Below, piece by piece: positions 37,145 to 46,999 of a stretch of 64,000 bases of DNA. The first letter of the stretch is position 1. Every line of letters begins with the position of its first letter. Source of the DNA: Chromohalobacter nigrandesensis (lineage in GTDB: Bacteria; Pseudomonadota; Gammaproteobacteria; Pseudomonadales; Halomonadaceae). The translations under genes were made by a program, and so were the position numbers. The stretch is taken from the NCBI RefSeq assembly GCF_023061285.1, contig NZ_JAKGAM010000002.1, positions 330,576 through 394,575 of the forward strand, in the 5' to 3' direction. The notes under the pieces were generated by a model. It had not been told where the DNA came from and ran no database searches. It worked only from the letters and a program-made list of their open reading frames with translations.

Positions 37145-38014
37145 TTAGCCCAGCGCCTGAGTCAGCATGCCAAAGCGCGTTAACGGCCCCTCCTCGACAG
37201 CCTCGCCACAGCGCATACGGGTGATTTGATCGACGCAGGTGGGCCCTAACGCCGTCAGCCAGCTATCGTCGCCGGGATCGACCAAATCAATGCGTATAAA
37301 ATCACCCTCAGCATCCGTCAGCAGCGCCAACACCAGCGCCTGCGCCTGTTCGGCACTGCGCGCCAGAATGGGGCCAATATGCTCGCCGCGCCCATAGGTA
37401 CGCTTCAGCGCAAACCCTTCAATGACACCTGCCTTTTCAATCACCACCCCTCTATTAGCCGATTGAACGGCCACCGCATGAGCCGGGCTGTCGGGTGAGA
37501 ACGCGAGCAGCGCCGCCTGATCGCTTGCCGCCATCGGACGTAAACCCGGCTCATGCGGCGCAGGCGGTGCGCCGGTGACCACTCCTTGGTATTGGCAGAT
37601 GCGATTGCACGGCTCAAAGCCCAGTTTTTGGTACAGCGGCTGGCCCGCTTTCGTGGCGACCAACATCAGCGTTCGTGGGCCCGCCAGCGCCATCAGCCGT
37701 GCCATCATCTCGCGCCCCAGCCCGAGGCCCTGCCACTCGTCGCTAATCACTACCAGCCCCAGGGTGGCCACAGCCCCTTGATTGAAGCAAAGCCCGGTGC
37801 CCACCAGTTCACCGTCGATGCTCTCCAGAGCGACGCCCTCTCCCACCTCAAGCATCTGGCGCCAATCGTCGACGCGATGGGGCCAGCCGAGTTTAAGCGA
37901 CAGGCGATGCGCCGCCTCAAGATCGTTAACGGTCATGGATCGCCACGTTAAGCCCTCACGTTCAAAGCGGGCGGGAGTACTAGCTGAAGCAGACGTCAAA
38001 GGGGAGTGAGTCAT
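37145..38014 (-). CDS. GNAT-family N-acetyltransferase with C-terminal extension
   Basis: The 289-residue protein has an N-terminal GNAT domain (about 20-150) with the acetyl-CoA pyrophosphate loop QGLGLGREMM and the following VATKAGQPLYQKLGF. A second acetyltransferase-like domain (about 165-285, Acetyltransf_18 type, ending RFGMLTQALG) follows. This architecture occurs in GNATs found beside amine-degradation genes. It is first in the operon with the AbgA-like amidase. Acetylation of an amine and later removal of an acyl group by the amidase would make a logical pair, but no substrate is visible. Confidence 0.85.
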   Translation of the reverse strand: MTHSPLTSASASTPARFEREGLTWRSMTVNDLEAAHRLSLKLGWPHRVDDWRQMLEVGEGVALESIDGELVGTGLCFNQGAVATLGLVVISDEWQGLGLGREMMARLMALAGPRTLMLVATKAGQPLYQKLGFEPCNRICQYQGVVTGAPPAPHEPGLRPMAASDQAALLAFSPDSPAHAVAVQSANRGVVIEKAGVIEGFALKRTYGRGEHIGPILARSAEQAQALVLALLTDAEGDFIRIDLVDPGDDSWLTALGPTCVDQITRMRCGEAVEEGPLTRFGMLTQALG

Positions 38015-38250
38015 CGCACTATTTTCCTTGCGCTGGGGTTGATCGGTTTGCCGCTACTTTGGCACTCAGGACGCAGCGATGCCACGCCATAAAAGAGCAC
38101 TCCGTGCAATTCAGCAGATTTATTCGTCGCTGCTATAGAGGAGCGCATCCCCTGCGCCCAAGCACCCTGTACTCAGCACCCCATGCTGGGGCATCCGACC
38201 TAGGATGGTAGGTAAACGAAAACGCTATTGAACTAACTTCAAGGACTCTC

Positions 38251-39726
38251 ATGCCAAGTTTCGATCCTGCCCAGATATCTATCCCATGTGCGCACTTTAT
38301 TCAGGGCCAGCGCGTTATCGACCCAAGCGCCCTAAGAGTATCGCGCCCCTCCGACGGGGCCGTCTATGCCGAGCTGCCCATGGCCGATGCCAATCGCGTC
38401 GATGATGCCGTGACCAGTGCCCACCAGGCGTTTATGCGCGGTGACTGGTCACGCTGTGCGCCACGGGAGCGGGCAAGGGTTATGCGCCGCTGGGCAGATC
38501 TGATTGAAGCCGATATTGATTATCTCGCCCCGCTGGAATCCCTCGGCTCCACCCGGCCGATCGATCAGACCCGGGCCTGGGATGTGCCCTACACCGCCGA
38601 AGGTATTCGCTTCTTTGCGGAATTCGCCGACAAGCACGGCGGCGAAGTCGCGGCGACCGCCCACGACCACCTGGGTATGCAGATTGCCGAGCCGCTAGGC
38701 GTCGTTGGCGCGATCGCACCCTGGAACTTTCCCCTCAGCATGACCTGCTGGAAAGTCGCCCCCGCTTTGGCCGCAGGCAACACGGTGGTGCTCAAACCTT
38801 CCGAGATGACGCCCTTTACCGCCGTGCGGCTGGCTGAGCTAGCCATTGAGGCGGGCATGCCGCCAGGGGTGTTCAACGTCATCCAGGGCAACGGGCCGTT
38901 AACCGGCGATGCCCTATGCCGTCATTCTTATGTGGCCAAGGTCACCTTCACCGGCTCAACGGTGACCGGGCGCACCATCATGGGCGCCTGTGCCGAAACC
39001 GGGCCCAAGCCGGTCACTCTGGAGCTGGGTGGCAAGAGCCCGCAACTGGTGTTTGCCGATATCCCGGATATTGATCGCACCGCGAAAACCCTTGCCGCCG
39101 CCATTACCGGCAACGCCGGGCAAGTGTGTGTCGCCGGCTCACGGTTATTGATCCAACAGGAACTGCTTGAGCCCATGGTTGAGCGGCTTCGCGGGCTGTT
39201 CAACGCCCTCACCCCTGGTCACACCTGGCAGGCTGGCGGTTGGTTTTCGCCGATTATTTCCGCTACCCAATTGGAGCGCATTGAATCCATCGTGGCGCGC
39301 TCCCGCGAGGCGGGCGCTGAATTGCTGAGCGGCGGAGAGCGCTTTGAACGCAATGATGGCGGCCACTTTTACCAGCCCACCCTGCTGCATACCAACGACC
39401 GCCACAATCCTGCCGTTGAGGAAGAAATCTTCGGCCCTGTGCTAACCATTCAAACCTTCGACAGTGAAGAAGAAGCCTTAGCGCTGGCCGAGCACGATGT
39501 TTACGGTTTGGCTGCGGGCGTTCATACCGCTGACCTAGGGCGTGCGCTGCGCACGGTAAGAAAACTCTCGGCGGGTACGGTATGGGTTAACCGCTACGGT
39601 CGTAGTAACGATTACATTCTGCCCACTGGCGGTTACAAGCGCTCTGGCGTGGGCCGGGATCTGGGCCGTGCGGCCTTTGACGCCTGCCTGCAACATAAAA
39701 GCGTGCTGATCGATCTCGACCAGTGA
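38251..39726 (+). CDS. NAD(P)-dependent aldehyde dehydrogenase
   Basis: The 491-residue ALDH-superfamily enzyme has the catalytic Cys C293 (GNAGQVCVAG), the general-base Glu in LELGGKSP and APWNFPLSMTCWK in the cofactor site. It resembles the 4-(gamma-glutamylamino)butanal/betaine-aldehyde type more than SSADH. It lies 51 bases before the DadA-like flavoprotein and probably oxidises the aldehyde produced by one of the two FAD enzymes. The 236-base gap to the divergent GNAT gene holds both promoters. Confidence 0.9.
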   Translation: MPSFDPAQISIPCAHFIQGQRVIDPSALRVSRPSDGAVYAELPMADANRVDDAVTSAHQAFMRGDWSRCAPRERARVMRRWADLIEADIDYLAPLESLGSTRPIDQTRAWDVPYTAEGIRFFAEFADKHGGEVAATAHDHLGMQIAEPLGVVGAIAPWNFPLSMTCWKVAPALAAGNTVVLKPSEMTPFTAVRLAELAIEAGMPPGVFNVIQGNGPLTGDALCRHSYVAKVTFTGSTVTGRTIMGACAETGPKPVTLELGGKSPQLVFADIPDIDRTAKTLAAAITGNAGQVCVAGSRLLIQQELLEPMVERLRGLFNALTPGHTWQAGGWFSPIISATQLERIESIVARSREAGAELLSGGERFERNDGGHFYQPTLLHTNDRHNPAVEEEIFGPVLTIQTFDSEEEALALAEHDVYGLAAGVHTADLGRALRTVRKLSAGTVWVNRYGRSNDYILPTGGYKRSGVGRDLGRAAFDACLQHKSVLIDLDQ

Positions 39727-39777
39727 GTGACACCGCGTACTGTATGGTGACTTTATCTACCAACTAGAGGTAGCAGC

Positions 39778-41109
39778 ATGTTTATCAATGTGGACGCCGT
39801 GCATGACAGCCCGGCCCTTCCCGAGCAGGTTGATGTGGTGGTGATCGGTGGCGGTATTGTGGGAACGACCGCCGCCTATGAGTTGGCTCGTCAAGGGGTC
39901 TCGGTGGCGCTGCTGGAGAAGGGGCTTATCGGCGCTGAGCAGTCCAGCCGCAACTGGGGCTGGGTACGCCAGCAAAATCGCGATATGTTCGAGCTGCCGC
40001 TGGCCATGTATAGCCTTGACCGCTGGGAAGCGTTCTCCCAAGAGATAGGCCGCGATGTAGGGTTTCGACGCAACGGTATCGTCTACACCACGGATAGCCA
40101 AGCGACCCTTGCCAAATGGGAGGCCTGGGGGCAACAGGCCCAGGAGCGAGGTTTTATCAGCCATATGTTGAGTGCCGAAGAAGCCCGCGAGCGCGCCCCC
40201 GGCACCACCTCACCCTGTATTGGCGGCGTCTGGTCGCCCAGCGATGCCCAGGCCGAACCCTCAATGGCCTGTTCGGCCATCGCTATTGGCGCCCGTGAAC
40301 ACGGCTCCTACCTTCACCAAAACTGTGCGGTGCGCGGCCTGGATCTGCATGACGGGCGTGTGAGTGGCGTTTGGACGGAGCACGGATTGATTAAGACCTC
40401 GACGGTCATCTGTGCAGGCGGGGCCTGGAGCTCTCGCTTCTGCCGTCGTCACGGCGTTGAGCTACCTTCGGCCAATATCATGGGCACCGCGCTGCAAACC
40501 ACCGCCGCGCCGGAGGTCACACCGGGCTGCTTGATCACCCCCAGGGTCGCACTGCGCCGCCGCCTGGATGGCAGTTACACCTTGGCGCTGCCGGGGCTTG
40601 GCCGGGTGGAAATCAGCCCCCAAGGGCTACGCTACGCGAGCAAATTCTACGCCGCCTACCGCAGCAAATTAGCCAAAAAGCTGCAGATCCGCATTGGTGC
40701 GTCTTTCTTCAACGGGCCTGAAGCGGCGGGTAACTGGCAATTTGATCAGGTATCGCCGTTTGAGCGCCAGCGCGTGCTTGACCCCACCCCCGACCTTCCC
40801 CAGGCACGTGCCGCTCTGGCAGAACTGAAGGCAGAGTACCCAGCGCTTAAAGGCATTCATATTGCCCGCGCCTGGGCCGGGATGATCGATACCACGCCGG
40901 ACATGATTCCCATCATCTCCCCGGTTGAGAACATCCCCGGCTTTATCGTCGCCGCTGGCTGTAGTGGCCACGGCTTCGGCATTGGACCTGGTGCGGGCAG
41001 GCTGGCCGCGGATTTGGCGACCAATGCAACGCCGGTTGTAGATCCCGAGCCTTACCACATCAACCGCTTCTCCGATGGCAGCCGTATCCGCCAGCCAGAA
41101 ATGATGTGA
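39778..41109 (+). CDS. FAD-dependent oxidoreductase, DadA/DAO type
   Basis: The 443-residue flavoprotein has the N-terminal dinucleotide fold VVVIGGGIVGTTAAYELA and the characteristic SSRNWGWVRQQNRD segment. The C-terminal substrate-and-FAD region has CSGHGFGIGPGAGRLAADL. Family members oxidise D-amino acids, glycine-like compounds or secondary amines to imines. No signal peptide is present. It follows the aldehyde dehydrogenase by 51 bases with AGAGG upstream. It is separate in sequence from the PuuB-like enzyme two genes later. Confidence 0.87.
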   Translation: MFINVDAVHDSPALPEQVDVVVIGGGIVGTTAAYELARQGVSVALLEKGLIGAEQSSRNWGWVRQQNRDMFELPLAMYSLDRWEAFSQEIGRDVGFRRNGIVYTTDSQATLAKWEAWGQQAQERGFISHMLSAEEARERAPGTTSPCIGGVWSPSDAQAEPSMACSAIAIGAREHGSYLHQNCAVRGLDLHDGRVSGVWTEHGLIKTSTVICAGGAWSSRFCRRHGVELPSANIMGTALQTTAAPEVTPGCLITPRVALRRRLDGSYTLALPGLGRVEISPQGLRYASKFYAAYRSKLAKKLQIRIGASFFNGPEAAGNWQFDQVSPFERQRVLDPTPDLPQARAALAELKAEYPALKGIHIARAWAGMIDTTPDMIPIISPVENIPGFIVAAGCSGHGFGIGPGAGRLAADLATNATPVVDPEPYHINRFSDGSRIRQPEMM

Positions 41110-41277
41110 GCGGCCTGCCGCATTCTATGCTGCATCCCTCCCAAAAAAAGGCGGTTTGTGTTAGCCGGGCGCGTACTTTCAGCGTCTGGCGCCTGCTCAA
41201 GAATGCTGTAATGAAATGAGTGGCTGCGCTAAGGACTCTCCAACTACCTCCGATCAAGACAAAAGAGGATCAAAACC

Positions 41278-41952
41278 ATGAGCGAGATTATGCGCCCTAA
41301 GTACATCACCTTTGATTGTTACGGCACACTCACCAACTTCCAGATGGGGCGCATGACGCGCGAAATTTTTGCCGATCGCATCCCTGATGCCGAACGCATG
41401 GAGCGCTTCGTGCAGGATTTTGGCGCCTACCGTTACGACGAAGTACTCGGCGAGTGGAAACCCTATGCCGAGGTTCTCTGCACGGCGCTGGAGCGTACCT
41501 GCAAGCGTTGGGGCATCGAATACCGTGACAACGAAGGCATGCTCTATTACCAGGCCGTACCTACCTGGGGCCCACACCCGGACGTGATTGAGGGGCTGGC
41601 GAAAATTGCCGACAAAATCCCTCTGGTGATTTATTCCAATGCCGATGACGGCCAAATCATGGCTAACGTGCAAAAGCTTGAGGTGCCCTTTCACAAGGTC
41701 TTTACCGCCGATACGTTCAAAGTTTACAAGCCACGTTTAGCCGCCTTCGAAGCCATGATCGACAGCTTGGACTGCCACCCCGAAGAGCTGCTGCACGTTT
41801 CATCGAGCTTCCGCTATGACCTTATTTCAGCTCACCTAATGGGCATCAAGAACAAGGCGTTTGTGGCGCGCAACCACGAGCCCTATTGCGACGGCTACGG
41901 GGCGACCAAGATTAACGATATCCGCGACTTGCCCGCGTTAGTCGGTCTCTAA
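41278..41952 (+). CDS. HAD-superfamily enzyme, haloacid dehalogenase type II
   Basis: The 224-residue protein has the nucleophile Asp in FDCYGTL (residues 12-18), SNADDGQ as motif II and the Lys of KVYKPRLAAF as motif III. VSSSFRYD replaces the SSNAWD-like motif IV of L-2-haloacid dehalogenases. The Asn of that motif is a Ser, so dehalogenase activity is doubtful and a phosphatase or other hydrolase role is possible. The same family is often seen beside FAD amine oxidases and aldehyde dehydrogenases. It lies between the two flavoproteins; only 34 bases separate it from the next gene. Confidence 0.83.
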   Translation: MSEIMRPKYITFDCYGTLTNFQMGRMTREIFADRIPDAERMERFVQDFGAYRYDEVLGEWKPYAEVLCTALERTCKRWGIEYRDNEGMLYYQAVPTWGPHPDVIEGLAKIADKIPLVIYSNADDGQIMANVQKLEVPFHKVFTADTFKVYKPRLAAFEAMIDSLDCHPEELLHVSSSFRYDLISAHLMGIKNKAFVARNHEPYCDGYGATKINDIRDLPALVGL

Positions 41953-41986
41953 GCTGACTATTTCGCCAACCGTGCAGGAGCCGTCC

Positions 41987-43261
41987 ATGCAACTCAATTC
42001 TTATTGGCTGTCCACAGCGCCCGCCTTTACCGGGGGCCAGCAGGCGCTCACCCAAGAGCATTACGATGTTGCGGTGGTGGGCGGTGGCTTTACCGGGCTG
42101 TCGGCTGCTCGCACGCTGGCCCGGGGCGGGGCCCGCGTAGCACTGCTGGAGGCGGGCCAAATCATTGGTGAAGCCTCGGGGCGCAACGGTGGCCAGTGCA
42201 ACACCGGCGTGGCCCAAGACTACGCCAGCCTGGTCGAGCAACTGGGCCGCGAGCGGGCGATTGCTCACTACACCACCTACGCCGAGGCCGTCTCCAGCGT
42301 CGAGCAGGTGATGGCCGAAGAGGCTATCGACTGCGACTACCTGCGCCACGGCAAGCTGAAGCTGGCGGCTAAACCGGAACACTACGACAAGCTCGCGCGC
42401 ACCTGCGACGCCATTCGCCGTGATGTGGATAGCGACGTGGAGATGCTCTCCACCGCCGCCGTTCGAGAGGAGGTCGACTCGTCGCTCTACCATGGCGGGC
42501 TGCTGCAGCATAACGGCGGCCAGATGCATATGGGGCGCTTCGGTGTCGGCTTGGCCGAAGCAGCAGCCAGGCATGGCACGCATATTTTTGAACGTACGCC
42601 GATGACCCGCGTCACCCGCGAGAAGTCCACGTACAGGCTAGGCACACCCAGCGGTGATATTCGCGCCGAAAACGTGCTGCTGGCCACCGGCGCTTCGCAA
42701 AAAGGCCCACTAAGCTGGTTTCGCCGCCGCCTGGTGCCGGTGGGCAGTTTTATCGTCGTCACCGAGCCGCTTTCAGCCGCCCAGTGTGCCCAACTGCTAC
42801 CCCAGCGGCGCTCTTATGTCACCAGCCGCATCGTCGGTCACTACTTCCGGCTTACCGCCGATAACCGACTGCTGTTTGGCGGGCGGGCACGGTTTGCCAT
42901 GTCCGGCAGCCAATCGGATGCCAAAAGCGGCGAGATACTGCGCCGGGGGCTGGAAGAGGCCTTTCCCCAACTAAAAGGGGTGCGGCTCGACTACTGCTGG
43001 GGCGGGCTGGTCGATATGAGCCAAGACCGGCTTCCCCATGCAGGCCAGCACAACGGCATGTACTACGCCATGGGCTATAGCGGCCATGGGGTACAGATGT
43101 CGGTGCATATGGGGCATGTGTTAGCCGAGGTGATGCTAGGCAACCGCCAGCATCATCCTTGGCACGATACCAAGTGGCCAGCGATCCCCGGCCATTTTGG
43201 CAAGCCGTGGTTTTTACCCCTGGTGGGCAGTTGGTACCGACTACAGGATCGATTGCATTAA
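41987..43261 (+). CDS. FAD-dependent amine oxidoreductase, PuuB/OrdL-like
   Basis: The 424-residue flavoprotein begins MQLNSYWLSTAP. It has the FAD fold VVGGGFTGLSAARTLARGG and SGRNGGQCNTG, both typical of gamma-glutamylputrescine oxidase PuuB and related enzymes. C-terminal GYSGHGVQMSVHMG completes the FAD site. It probably deaminates an amine side chain to an aldehyde, which an aldehyde dehydrogenase of the cluster can take further. GCAGGAG precedes ATG 41987. The 129 bases downstream separate it from the ABC transporter operon. Confidence 0.87.
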   Translation: MQLNSYWLSTAPAFTGGQQALTQEHYDVAVVGGGFTGLSAARTLARGGARVALLEAGQIIGEASGRNGGQCNTGVAQDYASLVEQLGRERAIAHYTTYAEAVSSVEQVMAEEAIDCDYLRHGKLKLAAKPEHYDKLARTCDAIRRDVDSDVEMLSTAAVREEVDSSLYHGGLLQHNGGQMHMGRFGVGLAEAAARHGTHIFERTPMTRVTREKSTYRLGTPSGDIRAENVLLATGASQKGPLSWFRRRLVPVGSFIVVTEPLSAAQCAQLLPQRRSYVTSRIVGHYFRLTADNRLLFGGRARFAMSGSQSDAKSGEILRRGLEEAFPQLKGVRLDYCWGGLVDMSQDRLPHAGQHNGMYYAMGYSGHGVQMSVHMGHVLAEVMLGNRQHHPWHDTKWPAIPGHFGKPWFLPLVGSWYRLQDRLH

Positions 43262-43390
43262 GCCATAACCACAGCTCTCACACTGCTTCCCAAACTCACC
43301 AAGAGAGCGAGCAAAACAGCGATTACAAAAACAGCTAAGCACGCGCTGCCAGACTCACAACAACACTTGATCGCAGTAAGGAGAAGGCTT

Positions 43391-45031
43391 ATGACACGTG
43401 AAAAAAATCCTAATGATCTGTTTGTTTCTCCCGAACAAAGCATGCAGGTTTACAACGCCATGCAGCGCGGGCTGTCTCGACGCGATGCCATGAAAGTTAT
43501 TGGCGCGACGGGCGCCTTTGCTGCCGCGGCCGGTGCCTTTCCCGGTTTCTCTTCGGCCTGGGCGGCGGATAGCGAAAGCGCAACACCCCAATACGGCGGC
43601 CGTATCCGCGTAGCGGCGCACTCGGCATCCACAAAAGATACGCTTGACCCTGCCTTAGGGGCGACAGCCATCGACTATGTCCGCGCCTACATGTTTTATA
43701 ACGGCCTGACCCAGTTCGATGAGGATCTGACACCCCAGCCCTGCCTGGCAGAGTCGTTTGAAAATACCGACAACGGCAGCCACTGGATCTTTACCCTGCG
43801 GCGCGGCGTCACCTTCCACGATGGCAAACCGCTGACACCCCAGGATGTGATTTTTTCGATCATGCGCCATAAAGATCCTGAAACGGGTTCGAAAGTCGCC
43901 TCCATGGTCGAACAAATCGAAAGTGTCAAGGCACTGGATGATCAACGTGTCGAATTCAACCTCTCCTCGCCCAATATCGAGTTACCCTCCATCCTGGCCG
44001 TTTCGCACCTGGTGATTGTGGCAGACGGAACCACCGACTTCTCGAAAGGGCTGGGTACCGGCGCCTTTAAGTGCCAGGAGTTTACTCCCGGCGTGCGTTC
44101 GGTCGGCGTTCGGAATGAGAACTACTGGCGCGATGGCCATCCCTACCTGGATGCTATCGAAGTGGTGGGTATTAGCGACGAATCGTCACGGGTCAATGCG
44201 CTGCTTTCTGGCGATGTGCAGATGATCAATGAAGTGAGTGGCAACTCCGCAGAGCGCATGAAAACCAGTGACGGCTACCAGGTAAAAGCGACGAACGCCG
44301 GTAACTACACCGACTTGGTGATGCGCTTTGATGAACAGCCCACCAGTCGCCCAGAATTTCGAGAGGCGATGAAGTATCTCTTCGACCGCGAGCAGATCAA
44401 GCGCGTCGCCCTGCGCGGCTATGGGGAGATTGCCAACGACCAGCCGATTATCTCAAGCTCCCCCTATTACTTCGATGGGCTACCTCAGCGTGAGTACGAC
44501 CCAGAGCGAGCGGCCTCTTTGCTGAAGAAGGCTGGCCTGAGCGGAGCCACAGTACCGCTTGTCGCTTCTCCAGCGGCTTCCTCGTCAGAAGATATGGCTG
44601 TGCTTCTCCAGCAGTCCGCGGCTCAGGCAGGGCTAAACCTTGATATCAACCGTGTCCCCTCCGATGGCTACTGGTCTAACCACTGGATGAAACACCCGCT
44701 GGGGTTCGGCAATATTAATCCCCGCCCCACGGCGAATATTTTGCTCTCGCAGTTTTTCCTCTCCAGCGCTGCCTGGAACGAAGCCGGCTGGCACAACGAG
44801 CAGTTCGATCAATTGGTGATTGCCTCGCGGGGAGAGCCGGATTTGGCCACCCGTAAACAGATGTACGCCGATATGCAGACCATGATCCATGAAGAGAGTG
44901 GTATCGGCATCCCCGTCTTCATAAGCAGTGTCGAAGGCTTCGATGCCCGCATTGGTGGAATGGATCGCACCGTGCCTCTGGGTAGTTTCATGGGCTATAT
45001 GTTCGCCGAGCATATCTGGTGGAAAGGCTAA
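43391..45031 (+). CDS. Dpp/Opp-type ABC transporter substrate-binding protein with Tat signal
   Basis: The 546-residue SBP_bac_5 protein has an unusual N-terminus: about 28 residues before the twin-arginine motif SRRDAMKVIG (29-38) and then an Ala-rich hydrophobic stretch to about residue 62. It is therefore Tat-exported. The binding domain runs to the end, with HWIFTLRRGVTFHDGKPLT (shown as FTLRRGVTFHDGKPL). GGAGAAGG precedes ATG 43391. Type 5 receptors bind peptides, opines, nickel complexes or sugars. The association with amine oxidases suggests an amino-acid conjugate or opine-like solute. Confidence 0.9.
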   Translation: MTREKNPNDLFVSPEQSMQVYNAMQRGLSRRDAMKVIGATGAFAAAAGAFPGFSSAWAADSESATPQYGGRIRVAAHSASTKDTLDPALGATAIDYVRAYMFYNGLTQFDEDLTPQPCLAESFENTDNGSHWIFTLRRGVTFHDGKPLTPQDVIFSIMRHKDPETGSKVASMVEQIESVKALDDQRVEFNLSSPNIELPSILAVSHLVIVADGTTDFSKGLGTGAFKCQEFTPGVRSVGVRNENYWRDGHPYLDAIEVVGISDESSRVNALLSGDVQMINEVSGNSAERMKTSDGYQVKATNAGNYTDLVMRFDEQPTSRPEFREAMKYLFDREQIKRVALRGYGEIANDQPIISSSPYYFDGLPQREYDPERAASLLKKAGLSGATVPLVASPAASSSEDMAVLLQQSAAQAGLNLDINRVPSDGYWSNHWMKHPLGFGNINPRPTANILLSQFFLSSAAWNEAGWHNEQFDQLVIASRGEPDLATRKQMYADMQTMIHEESGIGIPVFISSVEGFDARIGGMDRTVPLGSFMGYMFAEHIWWKG

Positions 45032-45133
45032 TCCCTGCTCTCCCTACTGTAATCACGAGCCATGGGCATTATCACAAAAGCGCCTAACGACGCTTGATGA
45101 TGACGAACATGGCCCTTGAGCCGGAGAAGAAAT

Positions 45134-46090
45134 ATGCGCGACTCACTCTTTGGACTGGTACTAGGTCGCTTAGCCTCCAGTCTTATTACCCTGCTGCTGG
45201 TCTCACTGGTGATCTTTGCGATTACCTCGTTGCTACCAGGGGACACCGCCCAGCAGGTGCTGGGGCAGTTTGCCACGCCGGAACAGGTGGAGGCGCTGCG
45301 TGCCCAGCTAGGCCTTAATCAGCCGCCCTTGCTGCGCTACTGGCAATGGCTAAGTGGCTTTGCCACCGGCGACCTTGGCCGCTCCGCCAGTAATGGCGTA
45401 GATGTCATACAGCTGGTCAATGACCGGCTGCCCAATTCGCTACTGTTAACCGCGATTACCACGGTTATCTCAGTCCCCGTGGCACTCATCATGGGTATCG
45501 CCGCCGCCATGCGCCGGGGGGGCATTCTTGACCGCACCCTAAACCTGATCACCCTGTCGATGGTGGCGGTACCCGAGTTTCTGGTCGCCACGCTGGCGGT
45601 GCTGATTTTCGCCGTGCAACTCGGCTGGCTACCGGCGCTCTCCTACGTCTCCACCGTCGATAGTTTGGGCGCCTTTATGAAAGTTTACGCGATGCCGGTG
45701 CTCACCCTGTGCAGCGTGTTGATTGCTCAAATGGCACGCATGACGCGGGCGGCCTTAATCGATCAGCTCGACAGCGCTTATGTCGAGATGGCCCGGCTCA
45801 AAGGCGTTCCCCCGATGCGGCGTGTACTGCGCCATGCGCTGCCTAACGCCGTCGGCCCGATTGCCAATGCGGTAGCGCTTAGCCTCTCCTACCTGCTGGG
45901 CGGGGTGATCATCGTCGAAACCATCTTCAACTATCCAGGCATCGCCAGCTTAATGGTCGATGCGGTTTCCAACCGCGATCTCGCCCTGGTACAGGCCTGC
46001 GCCATGATCTTCTGCGGCGCGTATCTGCTGCTGGTCATGCTGGCTGACCTGTGCGCGATCCTCTCCAACCCGAGGCTGCGAAACCGATGA
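45134..46090 (+). CDS. ABC transporter permease, DppB type
   Basis: The 318-residue permease has six membrane segments, an N-terminal DppB-type region and the EAA loop around RLKGVPPMRRVLRHALPNA. GGAGAAG precedes ATG 45134, preferred to 45116. The stop overlaps the next permease start by four bases (ATGA). It imports solute delivered by the preceding receptor. Confidence 0.92.
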   Translation: MRDSLFGLVLGRLASSLITLLLVSLVIFAITSLLPGDTAQQVLGQFATPEQVEALRAQLGLNQPPLLRYWQWLSGFATGDLGRSASNGVDVIQLVNDRLPNSLLLTAITTVISVPVALIMGIAAAMRRGGILDRTLNLITLSMVAVPEFLVATLAVLIFAVQLGWLPALSYVSTVDSLGAFMKVYAMPVLTLCSVLIAQMARMTRAALIDQLDSAYVEMARLKGVPPMRRVLRHALPNAVGPIANAVALSLSYLLGGVIIVETIFNYPGIASLMVDAVSNRDLALVQACAMIFCGAYLLLVMLADLCAILSNPRLRNR

Positions 46091-46995
46091 ACGACACCAA
46101 AACAATGCCCGCTAGCAAGGGCAACCGTCGTCCCTATGTCTCGCCAAGAAGCCGCCTGCCGATAGCGGTGCCAAAGCAGCGCAATCGTTCAGGGTTGCAA
46201 CTCACCCGCTGGATCGGTCTTGGTTTGTTTAGCTTCTGGCTATTAGTGGCCATGTTTGGGCCACTGTTGGCACCGTATCCCATGGGGGCTTTTGTCTCTG
46301 ACCAGATTTATGGCGGCGCGAGCACAGCCCACCTGCTGGGCACCGACTATATGGGCCGCGACATGCTCAGCCGCATGCTCACCGGGGCACGCTACACCGT
46401 GGGGCTGGCCCTGGTGGCCGCGCTGCTTTCGAGCTTGGTCGGAGCGGGCTTTGGCATGTTGACGGTGCTCCTGCCCCGTTGGCTCGAGGAGAGCGTTCGG
46501 CGGATATTCGACACGCTCATCTCGATCCCCAGCAAAATGATGGCCCTGGTGATGGTTTCCGCCTTTGGCACCTCTATCCCGCTACTGATTCTGGCGGCGG
46601 TGCTCAGCTACGCGCCGGGCTCGTTTCGTATTGCCCATAGCCTGGCCAAAAACCTCTCCACCCTGGAGTACGTTCAAGTCGCCCATACCCGGGGAGAGGG
46701 ACGGCTGTATATCGCCGCCGTGGAAATTTTTCCCAACATGATTCAGCCCGTGCTCACCGATATGGGCATGCGCTTTGTGTTTATCGTCCTGCTGCTCAGC
46801 GGCATGAGCTTTCTGGGCTTAGGCGTGCAGCCGCCGGCCGCCGACCTGGGCTCTCTGGTGCGTGAGAACATCGGTGGGCTTAGCCAGGGGGCGTTGGCAG
46901 TGATTGCCCCAGCCCTGGCGATTGGCTCATTAACCGTCGGTGCCAACCTGTTGATCGACAGTCTCTCGAACAGCCGCGACAGCCAGAAGGAGTGA
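46087..46995 (+). CDS. ABC transporter permease, DppC type
   Basis: The 302-residue permease has an extended N-terminal cytoplasmic arm of about 45 residues and then five or six membrane segments with the EAA loop (VQVAHTRGEGRLYIAAVEIFPN region). It starts within the DppB stop and ends five bases before the ATPase gene. It pairs with the DppB-type protein as the heterodimeric channel. Confidence 0.92.
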   Translation: MNDTKTMPASKGNRRPYVSPRSRLPIAVPKQRNRSGLQLTRWIGLGLFSFWLLVAMFGPLLAPYPMGAFVSDQIYGGASTAHLLGTDYMGRDMLSRMLTGARYTVGLALVAALLSSLVGAGFGMLTVLLPRWLEESVRRIFDTLISIPSKMMALVMVSAFGTSIPLLILAAVLSYAPGSFRIAHSLAKNLSTLEYVQVAHTRGEGRLYIAAVEIFPNMIQPVLTDMGMRFVFIVLLLSGMSFLGLGVQPPAADLGSLVRENIGGLSQGALAVIAPALAIGSLTVGANLLIDSLSNSRDSQKE

Positions 46996-46999
46996 TGCC

